Shown here: piece by piece, positions 9,123 to 16,566 of the stretch
Numbering within the stretch: the first letter of the stretch is position 1
Layout of the letters: each line of letters begins with the position of its first letter
NCBI GenBank assembly: GCA_030537895.1
Contig: JAUNVA010000007.1
Location: 44,957-108,956, forward strand
DNA: 64,000 nt
Direction: 5' to 3'
Source: Bowdeniella nasicola
Lineage (GTDB): Bacteria > Actinomycetota > Actinomycetes > Actinomycetales > Actinomycetaceae
The notes under the pieces: generated by a model
Databases searched by the model: none
What the model was told of the DNA's origin: nothing
What the model saw: only the letters and a program-made list of their open reading frames with translations
Made by a program: the position numbers and the translations under genes

Positions 9123-10049
9123 GTGACCGCAGCGGAGGGCGCGATCGCGGCGAAGGACCGTCCAGGCTACCGGGCTGCCCGCCGCCGCGAGACCGCGTCC
9201 GCATACCTTCTGCTCATCCCTTCCTTCATCGGCGTGGGGATCTTCCTCGTCGTGCCGGTGCTTCTGGTCGTCGTGCTCTCCCTCTTCCGCTGGAACCTCA
9301 TCTCCCCTCCCACGTTCGTCGGGCTTGAGCACTACGCCGCACTGGCGTCGGATTCGAAACTCGCGAACTCGATCTGGGTGACCTTCACGTTCGTTCTCAT
9401 GGCGATCCCGGCCTCGATCATCCTGGGACTGCTGCTCGCCGTTGCCATCAACCGGGGCCTGCCCGGCACGGGCTGGCTGCGGGTCATCTACGTGTTGCCG
9501 TGGGTGTGCGCACCACTCACCCTTGGCGTCGTTTGGCGCTGGATCTTCGACCCGTCCAATGGTGCGCTCAACACCCTGCTCGGGCGACGCATCGAGTGGA
9601 TGAGCGACCCAAACCTCGCACTCCCCGCCGTGGCGTTCGTCTCCGTGTGGTCTTCCGTCGGGTACGTCTCCCTGTTCTTCCTCGCCGGCTTGCAGCAGAT
9701 CCCCTCCAGCGTCTATGAGGCCGCAAAACTCGACGGAGCGGGCCCCGTGCGTACTCTGTGGTCGATCACGATGCCGCTGCTCATGCCGACAACGTTCTTC
9801 GTGACCGTGACTTCCGTGATCTCCTCCTTCCAGGTCTTCGATCTGGTCTACGGCCTCACCGGTTCCGCGACCGGCTACCCGGCCGGCTCCACGGACGTGA
9901 TTGCGGCACGTATTTATCAAGACGCGTTCGTCTCCCACCACATTGGCAGCGCCTCCGCGATGGCGTTTTGCCTGTTCGTGGTGCTCGTCGTCGTGACCCT
10001 CATTCAGCAGCGCTGGTTCTCCGGCCGGATCACCTACGACATGACGTGA
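9123..10049 (+). CDS. Sugar ABC transporter permease (MalF-like)
   Basis: A 308-residue inner-membrane permease starting at GTG with a GGGAGG ribosome site. It has six predicted helices and the EAA loop EAAKLDGAGPVRTLWSITMPLL that docks the ATPase. It is the first gene of a permease-permease-binding protein operon, an uncommon gene order since the binding protein is usually first. No ATPase gene is present, so a shared MsiK-type ATPase elsewhere is expected. The substrate is probably an oligosaccharide or polyol, from family membership. Confidence 0.92.
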   Translation: MTAAEGAIAAKDRPGYRAARRRETASAYLLLIPSFIGVGIFLVVPVLLVVVLSLFRWNLISPPTFVGLEHYAALASDSKLANSIWVTFTFVLMAIPASIILGLLLAVAINRGLPGTGWLRVIYVLPWVCAPLTLGVVWRWIFDPSNGALNTLLGRRIEWMSDPNLALPAVAFVSVWSSVGYVSLFFLAGLQQIPSSVYEAAKLDGAGPVRTLWSITMPLLMPTTFFVTVTSVISSFQVFDLVYGLTGSATGYPAGSTDVIAARIYQDAFVSHHIGSASAMAFCLFVVLVVVTLIQQRWFSGRITYDMT

Positions 10050-10054
10050 TCGCG

Positions 10055-10903
10055 ATGGCATCTTCTCACTCGCGCTCCCGCGCCACGCTGTTCGCCAACC
10101 TCGCGACCTACCTCATGTTGATCGCTTCGGCGCTCATCGTCATCGGGCCATTCATCTTCTCCGTCATGACGGCCCTGAAGACGCCGCACCAATTTGCCAC
10201 CCAACCGCCGCTCACGCCGCCGAATCCCGTGACATTCGAGAACTTCGCGGCCCTCTTTAGCCCCGAGCGATCCTTCATCGTGCCGATCGCGGTGACCGCG
10301 CAGGTGGTGCTCGTCATGGTGGTGGGCCAGATGTTTTCCTCGATACTGGCTGCCTACGCGTTTGCGACACTGAAATTCCCGGGCCGCGACGCCCTCTTTT
10401 GGGTTTACCTCGCGACCCTCATGGTGCCTGCGGTCGTCACGATCATTCCCCTGTACGTCATGGTGACGCAGGTCGGGATGAAGAATACGTTTTGGGGACT
10501 CGTGGTGCCGTTCATGTTCGGCTCGCCCTACGCGATCTTCCTGCTGCGGGAGAACTTCCGATCGATGCCACGCGAGATCATGGACGCCGCCCGGATCGAC
10601 GGAGCCGGAATCCTGCGACGCCTGTGGTACATCATGCTGCCGATGAATAAGCCGATCCTCGCGACGCTGCTACTCATCACCGTCGTGACCCACTGGAACA
10701 ACTTCATGTGGCCGATGGTGATCGCGCCACGACGCGAATGGAACGTCCTCACCGTGGCGACGGTGGGGCTGCAGACCCAGTATTCCGCCAACTGGACGCT
10801 CGTGATGGCGGCCACCACGATCTCCCTCGCTCCCCTCATCATTCTGTTCCTCATCTTCCAGCGCCAGATCACTCGCTCGATCGGCGTCACTGGCCTCAAA
10901 TAG
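10055..10903 (+). CDS. Sugar ABC transporter permease (MalG-like)
   Basis: A 282-residue partner permease with six helices and the EAA loop DAARIDGAGILRRLWYIMLP. It ends with the typical QRQITRSIGVTGLK tail of MalG-type subunits. ATG was chosen; a GTG nine bases upstream overlaps the stop of the first permease (GTGA) and could be the translationally coupled start. It forms the transmembrane channel with the MalF-like protein. Confidence 0.92.
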   Translation: MASSHSRSRATLFANLATYLMLIASALIVIGPFIFSVMTALKTPHQFATQPPLTPPNPVTFENFAALFSPERSFIVPIAVTAQVVLVMVVGQMFSSILAAYAFATLKFPGRDALFWVYLATLMVPAVVTIIPLYVMVTQVGMKNTFWGLVVPFMFGSPYAIFLLRENFRSMPREIMDAARIDGAGILRRLWYIMLPMNKPILATLLLITVVTHWNNFMWPMVIAPRREWNVLTVATVGLQTQYSANWTLVMAATTISLAPLIILFLIFQRQITRSIGVTGLK

Positions 10904-11019
10904 GGGCGGTGCTACTCTCGCAGGCTTCCCGCAAGGGAACTTCGTGCCGCAACGGTGGTATGAGACGCAAGGATGGGGGACGATGGAGCGGAGTAGGACA
11001 AACTGGAGAAGGTGACCTC

Positions 11020-12354
11020 ATGCGTCGATCACGAGTGGTCGCGGCTGCCACAGCAGCCCTGATGGTGGGGCTTGCGGCGTGTTCGCCGGGGGCCTCAGAA
11101 AGTAGCGAAAACACGACAGAAGATTCGACCGGCGCCACCACCGTAACGTTCCGGTTGTGGGATGAGAATGCGGCGAAGGCCTATCAGGAGTCCTTCGACG
11201 CCTTCACCTCACACAACCCCGACATCAAGGTGGACGTCGAGGTCATCCCCTGGGGACAGTACTGGGATCAGCTGCCCCTGGACCTGCAGTCCGGCGACAT
11301 GGCGGACATCTTCTGGACGAACTCCTCCAACTTTGGACTCTACGCCGATAACGGCAACCTCATCGATATCTCGGAGGCACTCGGTCATGACCATGATGCC
11401 TGGGTGGATTCCACCGCCGAGCTCTACGAACGCGACGGGAAACTCTGGGGCGTGCCTCAAATCTGGGACTCGATCGCCCTGTACTACAACAAGGACCTGG
11501 TGGAGGAAGCCGGCGTCGACCCGAGCGACCTCACCTGGGCGCCCGGTGCGGGCGACGGCGACACGCTCCTGGCCGCTGCCACGAAACTCACGAAGGACGA
11601 GGCAGGCAAACACCCCGGCGAGGACGGCTTTGACCCTGATAAGCGCGTGCAATACGGCTTCAACTCGCAGGTCGACCTGCAAGCCATCTACATCGATTGG
11701 CTCGCCGAGGGGGGTGCGAGCTTCCAGGCGGAGGACTCCGACGACTTCGTCTTCGCCTCGCCCGAGGGCGAAGCCGCGTTCCAGTACCTGGTGGACATGG
11801 TGAACACAGCGCACGTGTCCCCCTCAGCCGCGGACACGAACCAGAACGGTGACCTGGCCCGCGAGCTGTTCTTGCAGGGCAAAATGGCGCTCTTCCAGTC
11901 CGGCCCCTACTCGCTTCCGCAGATTGCGGAAAATGCCGACTTCGAGTGGGGGATCGCCCCGATGGTCGCTGGCCCGGAGGGCCGCGTGTCCGTCGTGCAC
12001 TCGGTGGCGGCGCTCGGCAACGCGGAGAGTGAACACTACGACGCGACCGTCAAGGTGCTGAAGTGGCTGGCCTCCAAGGATGGGCAGACGGCGCTCGCCG
12101 CGACGGGCGCGGCTTTCCCCGCCGTGCTCGACGCTCAGGACGAGTATGTCTCCTACTGGGAGGCGAAGGGCGTCGATGTCTCCGAGTTCCAGAAGGCCGC
12201 CGAAGGGGCGACCACTCCCGCCCCCGTCGGCGCAGACGTGAACGCCGGCATGACGGCATTCGAGGACACCCTGAAGGAAATGTTCCTCGGCGCGATCCCC
12301 GTACCCGAGGCCCTCAAGCAGGCACAGGAGGAGGGTAACGCCGCCATGCGGTGA
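11020..12354 (+). CDS. Sugar-binding lipoprotein of ABC transporter
   Basis: A 444-residue extracellular solute-binding protein (family 1). The signal peptide ends in the lipobox GLAAC with Cys21 as the lipidated residue, followed by a Ser/Glu/Thr linker and the periplasmic-binding fold starting at VTFRLWDENAAKAYQ. A GGAGAAGG ribosome site lies ahead of the ATG. The 116-base gap after the second permease leaves room for its own promoter, which would allow higher expression of the binding protein. It resembles the binding protein of the second sugar operon (61 kb) in starting its mature part with a LWDEN/IWDEN motif. Confidence 0.92.
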   Translation: MRRSRVVAAATAALMVGLAACSPGASESSENTTEDSTGATTVTFRLWDENAAKAYQESFDAFTSHNPDIKVDVEVIPWGQYWDQLPLDLQSGDMADIFWTNSSNFGLYADNGNLIDISEALGHDHDAWVDSTAELYERDGKLWGVPQIWDSIALYYNKDLVEEAGVDPSDLTWAPGAGDGDTLLAAATKLTKDEAGKHPGEDGFDPDKRVQYGFNSQVDLQAIYIDWLAEGGASFQAEDSDDFVFASPEGEAAFQYLVDMVNTAHVSPSAADTNQNGDLARELFLQGKMALFQSGPYSLPQIAENADFEWGIAPMVAGPEGRVSVVHSVAALGNAESEHYDATVKVLKWLASKDGQTALAATGAAFPAVLDAQDEYVSYWEAKGVDVSEFQKAAEGATTPAPVGADVNAGMTAFEDTLKEMFLGAIPVPEALKQAQEEGNAAMR

Positions 12355-12368
12355 CCCGAAGAATCACC

Positions 12369-12403
12369 AAAGGGGGCCGGCGACCCAGTCGCCGGCCCCC
12401 TTT
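12369..12403. terminator. Bidirectional terminator hairpin
   Basis: A 16-bp stem (AAAGGGGGCCGGCGAC with its complement) around a three-base loop lies between the binding-protein gene and the convergent DUF6457 gene. A-tract and T-tract flank the GC-rich stem, so it can act in both directions. Confidence 0.9.
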
Positions 12404-12412
12404 GCGCGTGGT

Positions 12413-12712
12413 CTAGTGCGCGGAGCGCTCCTCGATCACGGCGTGCACCGTGCGCACGCCCTCGGTAATGCGCTCGGCAATCGCATCGGTGTCTGCGCTC
12501 TGGGCGCCGAGACCCGCGGCAAGTCCGACGAGCATCGCCGTCATGGGCGCACCCGGGCGGGAGGGACCGTGCGCGACGTCGCGGATCAGGTCCAGCATCG
12601 GCGGGGCGACCCGCGTTGCGATTCCCTCGTCGAGCTCGAGCGCCTGGCTCACGTCCGCCAGCCAGGCGTGCATGATCTCCATCTTCTTCGCTTCGCTCAT
12701 CTTTTCGGCCAT
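12413..12712 (-). CDS. DUF6457 small protein
   Basis: A 99-residue soluble, mostly helical protein (MHAWLADVSQALELDEG... LLDLIRDVAHGPSRPGAPMTAMLVGLAAG). I recognise it as the DUF6457 type, which in actinobacteria is found beside or fused to molybdopterin guanylyltransferase genes. AAGGAGAG five bases upstream fixes the start. It is divergent from the MogA-type gene and lies at the edge of the molybdenum island, supporting a minor role in cofactor handling; its biochemical function is not known. Confidence 0.65.
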   Translation of the reverse strand: MAEKMSEAKKMEIMHAWLADVSQALELDEGIATRVAPPMLDLIRDVAHGPSRPGAPMTAMLVGLAAGLGAQSADTDAIAERITEGVRTVHAVIEERSAH

Positions 12713-12805
12713 GATCTCTCCTTGAGTCGGCTACTGATATCTCTACCGTAGCGAGCCGACCCCCATCCGGGACGCACCCCCGGCGGTCCAGCGTAGGCTC
12801 GAGGT

Positions 12806-13357
12806 ATGACTGAACAGTTCACAGACCATGTTGCCCACCGCCCCACCGAGCCCATTGCGGGGGCCGTGATCACCGTCTCCGACCGGTGTGCGGCCGGGAC
12901 CGAAGAGGATACCTCGGGACCGCTCGCGGTGAGACTCCTCGCCGAGTACGGTGTGGAAAACCGTGACCTCATCGTCGTACCCGACGAGGTCGATCACATT
13001 GCCTCCGCCCTGCAAGAGGCTCTCTCCGCGGGGGCACGGATCATCCTCACGACGGGTGGCACCGGTATCTCGCCACGCGACTGCACCCCGGAAGCAACGA
13101 AGCCTTACATCTCCACGCATCTTGACGGGCTTGCCCACGAGATCCGCCTACGCGGCCTCAAGTCGACGCCGCTCGCCTGCCTCTCGCGTGGCCTCGTCGG
13201 TATCACCGCACGCGGCGCGGGCGGCTCCCTCATCGTGAACGCGCCGGGTTCCAACGGTGGTGTGCAAGACACCGTCGAGGTGCTTGGCCCGGTGCTCGGC
13301 CACATCATCGAGCAGCTCTCCGGCCCGGCCCACCCCAAGGCGGACGAGGCTAAATGA
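12806..13357 (+). CDS. mog: Molybdopterin adenylyltransferase (MogA/MoaB family)
   Basis: A 183-residue protein with the family core ITVSDRCAAGTEEDTSGP, the loop TTGGTGISPRDCTPEAT and the NAPGSNGGVQDTVEVL end. The reaction is adenylylation of molybdopterin before metal insertion by MoeA. The family splits into MogA and MoaB types; the sequence alone does not separate them firmly. It overlaps the TorD-type chaperone gene by ATGA, so cofactor synthesis and reductase maturation are coupled. Confidence 0.9.
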   Translation: MTEQFTDHVAHRPTEPIAGAVITVSDRCAAGTEEDTSGPLAVRLLAEYGVENRDLIVVPDEVDHIASALQEALSAGARIILTTGGTGISPRDCTPEATKPYISTHLDGLAHEIRLRGLKSTPLACLSRGLVGITARGAGGSLIVNAPGSNGGVQDTVEVLGPVLGHIIEQLSGPAHPKADEAK

Positions 13358-13968
13358 ACCCCCCTCACCCGGCGGAGCTCGACGCTCTCGCCGCCGGCTG
13401 GACCGTCATCTCTGCGGCCTTCAGTGCGCCGCTCAACGAGCAGACGGTCGCGGCGCTGCGTTCACCCGCCCAGCTGCGGACCTGGCCCCTACCCGGGCCC
13501 GCCTTCGATTCGGCCCGCACCGAATTCGAAGCCTCGCTCGCGGCGGGACCGGCTGAGGATATCCCCACGCTGCGCCTCGCACACCAGCGCCTGTTCACGG
13601 GACCCGGCCCGGTCGAGCCCTCACCCTGGGAGTCGGTGCATCGCTCGCGCGAGGGCCTTCTCTTCGATGAGGAGACCTTCCAGGTGCGCCGCGCCTACGA
13701 GGAGTTCTCGCTGCGCTCCCAGGCGATCAACCGCGTTCCCGAAGACCACGTCGCAGTAGAGGCCGAGTTCCTTGCCTTCCTTCTTGCGCGCGCTCTCGAC
13801 GGTGACGCGGAACGCTACCTCGACGGGTACCGCCGCTTCCTCGCCGAACATGCGCTCGCGTGGCTGCCCGAGTATTTTGCTTCGTTCCTGCGTGCTGCCC
13901 GCACCCACTATCATCGGGGCATTGCGCTGCTCGGCACTCAGGTTGTCACGGCCTGTCGCGCCGAGTGA
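13354..13968 (+). CDS. TorD/DmsD-family maturation chaperone
   Basis: A 204-residue all-helical protein with the family signatures PSPWESVH and a PEDHVAVEAEFLAFLL helix. TorD/DmsD proteins bind the twin-arginine leader and apo-form of molybdenum reductases and hold them until the cofactor is inserted. The adjacent dmsA product has a twin-arginine leader, so it is the expected client. Translationally coupled to the MogA-type gene. Confidence 0.88.
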   Translation: MNPPHPAELDALAAGWTVISAAFSAPLNEQTVAALRSPAQLRTWPLPGPAFDSARTEFEASLAAGPAEDIPTLRLAHQRLFTGPGPVEPSPWESVHRSREGLLFDEETFQVRRAYEEFSLRSQAINRVPEDHVAVEAEFLAFLLARALDGDAERYLDGYRRFLAEHALAWLPEYFASFLRAARTHYHRGIALLGTQVVTACRAE

Positions 13969-13974
13969 GGCCCG

Positions 13975-15027
13975 ATGTCCGCACCGTCACGCCGCCCCTA
14001 CCCAAGCGTGCAGCGCTGGGCCGCCGAGCTCGATGAGCCCACGCTCCTGTGGGTCCCCTCCCTGGACGTGGATGAAGACGCGCGACCCCTCGCGCCACGA
14101 GTGCGGCGCCTCACTCAGGCAGCGCTGCACGTGGGCGACGGGATCGGCTCGCTCGATACCGCCACGTGGCTCGCGCTCCTGGCCTCCCCCCACCTGAATG
14201 TGGGCGTGCGCCTCGACGCGGAGCTGGTCCCCCTGGCCGAGGCCCTTGATGCGGTGGCGGCCCCGTCTCGCGTGCGTGAGATTGTGCAACGGTGGGCACC
14301 ACGCTCGGCGCTCGCGCCCGCGCGTTGGGCCCAGCCGCCGCGCGGCCCAGGTGGGCGGCAGCGCCCACTCGAGGTGCTCGATGCCGACGCCATGCCCGTG
14401 GCCCGTCGTCAGCTGTTCGCCACTCTCGGGGGTGCCGTTGCGCCACCCGTCACGCAGCATGATCACCTCGTGGCCCTGTGGCGCTCGCGCACGCGTGAGG
14501 AGCCCGTAAGCTCCCCGGCGATCGACCTCGCATCCTCGGGGTGTATCGCCTGCGGCACGTGCGTCAAGGCCTGCCCACACGCGGCCCTGCGCCTCGTCCC
14601 CGCGGCCCTTGAGTTCTCACCCGAGCGGTGCCGGGGGTGCGCGACGTGCGTGCAGCTGTGTCCGGTTGCCGCGCTCACCTCGAGAGCACCGCTGACCTGG
14701 AATGCGATCCTCGCGAGTGAACGTCCCTGGTGGCGGCTGCAAGAGCTGCACACGCGCCGCTGTGAGCGCTGTGGGACCTCGTTCGCGTCCGACCCCGCGC
14801 CCACACCCTCCTCCACGCTCTGCCCGGTGTGCGCCGAGCGGGCACGCAACCCGTTTGGTTCCTTCGTTCCAGACGCACCCTGGGTACGTGAACGCCTGCG
14901 CGCCCGCGCGGGGCCACTACATGCCGATGCGGGTCATCGTGTCGTAGAAGAGGGAGCGTCCGAGGACCTCGCTTACGAGGACGACGACGAACGCGCTCGT
15001 CGCGACGGTCGCGATCAGGGTGAGTGA
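13975..15027 (+). CDS. 2[4Fe-4S] ferredoxin-domain protein with zinc ribbon, DMSO reductase accessory
   Basis: A 350-residue protein in three parts. Residues 1-~175 are an Arg/Ala-rich region I do not recognise. Residues ~180-245 carry two ferredoxin motifs, CIACGTCVKACP and CRGCATCVQLCP, for two [4Fe-4S] clusters. After that comes a zinc-ribbon-like CERCGTSF...CPVCAE pair. It follows the TorD-type gene by six bases. The last ~37 codons overlap the convergent dmsC gene by 111 bases, so the charged tail may be just read-through of DmsC antisense. A role in electron supply to, or assembly of, the DMSO reductase is inferred from position only. Confidence 0.72.
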   Translation: MSAPSRRPYPSVQRWAAELDEPTLLWVPSLDVDEDARPLAPRVRRLTQAALHVGDGIGSLDTATWLALLASPHLNVGVRLDAELVPLAEALDAVAAPSRVREIVQRWAPRSALAPARWAQPPRGPGGRQRPLEVLDADAMPVARRQLFATLGGAVAPPVTQHDHLVALWRSRTREEPVSSPAIDLASSGCIACGTCVKACPHAALRLVPAALEFSPERCRGCATCVQLCPVAALTSRAPLTWNAILASERPWWRLQELHTRRCERCGTSFASDPAPTPSSTLCPVCAERARNPFGSFVPDAPWVRERLRARAGPLHADAGHRVVEEGASEDLAYEDDDERARRDGRDQGE

Positions 15028-15939
15028 GCGCTCCCGCAGGGAGGCTCGGTAGAGGAAGAATCCCAGCAGGCAGGCGCCAAGGATCAGGAGAATCAGACGG
15101 ACGAGGAACACGTTCGTGTACAGCGCCTGCGCCGAGGCCACCGGCATCTGGGGGTCCGCCGCCATCGTCGTCAGCTGCAAGACGAGGAGCACCACCTGCA
15201 CGACGGCGAGGGCGGCGGCCGCGACGGCGATGGCCCGCAGCACGCGGGTGAGCGCTCTCTGGGTAGCGACGTCGATCGCGACCTCCTCACCGAGGTGCTT
15301 GCGCCGCCACATCGTCACGGTCATGAGGGCGGCGCCCACGGCGAGGCACCCCAGCAGGAATGTCGTCACGTAAAAGGTCGCCGGCGTCGTCCACAGGTTC
15401 CAGGCGGGCACTGTCGGGAGCGAGGCGTAGACCATCGACATCACGTAGACGAGTCCAAGCCCCACGAGTGCCGTGAGGCCAGCCACGACCTGGCGCAGGC
15501 GGGCACTGCCCCACTTCATCCACTGCAGGAAGGCGAAGAGGAAGCCGAGTCCGGCGAACAGGCACCCGAAGAGGATTTCGCGCGAAAGCCACGAGGTCGA
15601 GAGGTGGCGGAACGTATTCAGCGCGTTGAACGGGTTGCCCAGGTGGGCCATTGAGCCGAGCAGACCCAGGACCAGGACGGGACCGATCGCGAACAGGACG
15701 GGGTCGGTGAGGCGGTCGGTGCGCGTCGCCGCGGGCGCGCGCTCCAGGTGCAGCCGCGCAAGGGCGCGCCCTACCCATGTGGTGGGCTCGCCGGAACGCT
15801 CTGCGACCTCTGCGCGAAGCTCGTTATCGGGCAGTAGGCGCGGACCAAGCAGCTGGATGATGCCGAGCACCACGAAGGCGCCTACGCACATCTGCGCGAG
15901 GATCGTGAAAGCGATGAGTGGCAGTTCGTGGACGTTCAT
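14917..15939 (-). CDS. dmsC: DMSO-reductase-type membrane anchor subunit DmsC
   Basis: A 340-residue integral membrane protein with about eight helices, beginning ELPLIAFTILAQMCVGAFV as DmsC proteins do. It contains SMAHLGNPFNALNTFRHLSTSWLSREI, the conserved quinol-site region. It anchors DmsAB and passes electrons from menaquinol to the iron-sulfur subunit. It is the last gene of dmsABC, two bases downstream of dmsB. Length is a little above the E. coli protein. Confidence 0.92.
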   Translation of the reverse strand: MNVHELPLIAFTILAQMCVGAFVVLGIIQLLGPRLLPDNELRAEVAERSGEPTTWVGRALARLHLERAPAATRTDRLTDPVLFAIGPVLVLGLLGSMAHLGNPFNALNTFRHLSTSWLSREILFGCLFAGLGFLFAFLQWMKWGSARLRQVVAGLTALVGLGLVYVMSMVYASLPTVPAWNLWTTPATFYVTTFLLGCLAVGAALMTVTMWRRKHLGEEVAIDVATQRALTRVLRAIAVAAAALAVVQVVLLVLQLTTMAADPQMPVASAQALYTNVFLVRLILLILGACLLGFFLYRASLRERSLTLIATVATSAFVVVLVSEVLGRSLFYDTMTRIGM

Positions 15940-15940
15940 C

Positions 15941-16558
15941 TCAGATCTCCCGCGGGTTCATAATCGAGCCGGTACCGGTGCCGCTCACCTGCGCGTCGCG
16001 GTGCGGGCGCACGACGAGGTGGGGCTGAGTAATCGACGGGTCGGGCAGTGGCTCGACGTCGTCGACAGTGCCGTACTTTTCGCGCAGCTCGTCGATCGGA
16101 CCCCATTTCAGTGCACGCGCGGGACAGGCCGCGACACACGCGGGATCCTCGCCTTCGGCCCGGTAGTCAGCGCACAGGTCGCATTTGGTCATGTGCCCGA
16201 GCACGGGATTGTACTGGGGGGCCGAATAGGGGCACGCCCACTCGCAGTAGCGGCAACCCACGCACTTACCCGCATCGACGGAAACTGTGCCGTCCTCGTT
16301 TTTGTGCATCGCCGTCGTGGGGCACACCGTCACGCAAATGGGATCTTCGCAGTGGTTACACGAGATCGACGTGTAGTAGGAAAACACGTTGGGGCTCAGC
16401 GTGTTACCGCTGCGTGACCAGGTCCCGCCGGAGTATTCGACGACACGTCGCCAAGTGACCCCTTCGGGCAGGTCGTGCTTGTCCTTGCACGCGATCTGGC
16501 AGGCCTTGCAGCCGTTGCACAGGCTCTGGTCGAAATAGAAACCGAGTTGCTTAGCCAT
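15941..16558 (-). CDS. dmsB: DMSO-reductase-type iron-sulfur subunit DmsB
   Basis: A 205-residue electron-transfer subunit with four [4Fe-4S] cysteine groups: CNGCKACQIAC, CEDPICVTVCP, CVGCRYCEWACP and CDLCADYRAEGEDPACVAACP. It moves electrons from DmsC to the catalytic subunit. It has no signal peptide, so export is expected piggyback with DmsA through the Tat system. Start ATG is eight bases after the dmsA stop. Confidence 0.95.
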   Translation of the reverse strand: MAKQLGFYFDQSLCNGCKACQIACKDKHDLPEGVTWRRVVEYSGGTWSRSGNTLSPNVFSYYTSISCNHCEDPICVTVCPTTAMHKNEDGTVSVDAGKCVGCRYCEWACPYSAPQYNPVLGHMTKCDLCADYRAEGEDPACVAACPARALKWGPIDELREKYGTVDDVEPLPDPSITQPHLVVRPHRDAQVSGTGTGSIMNPREI

Positions 16559-16566
16559 GATCCCCC

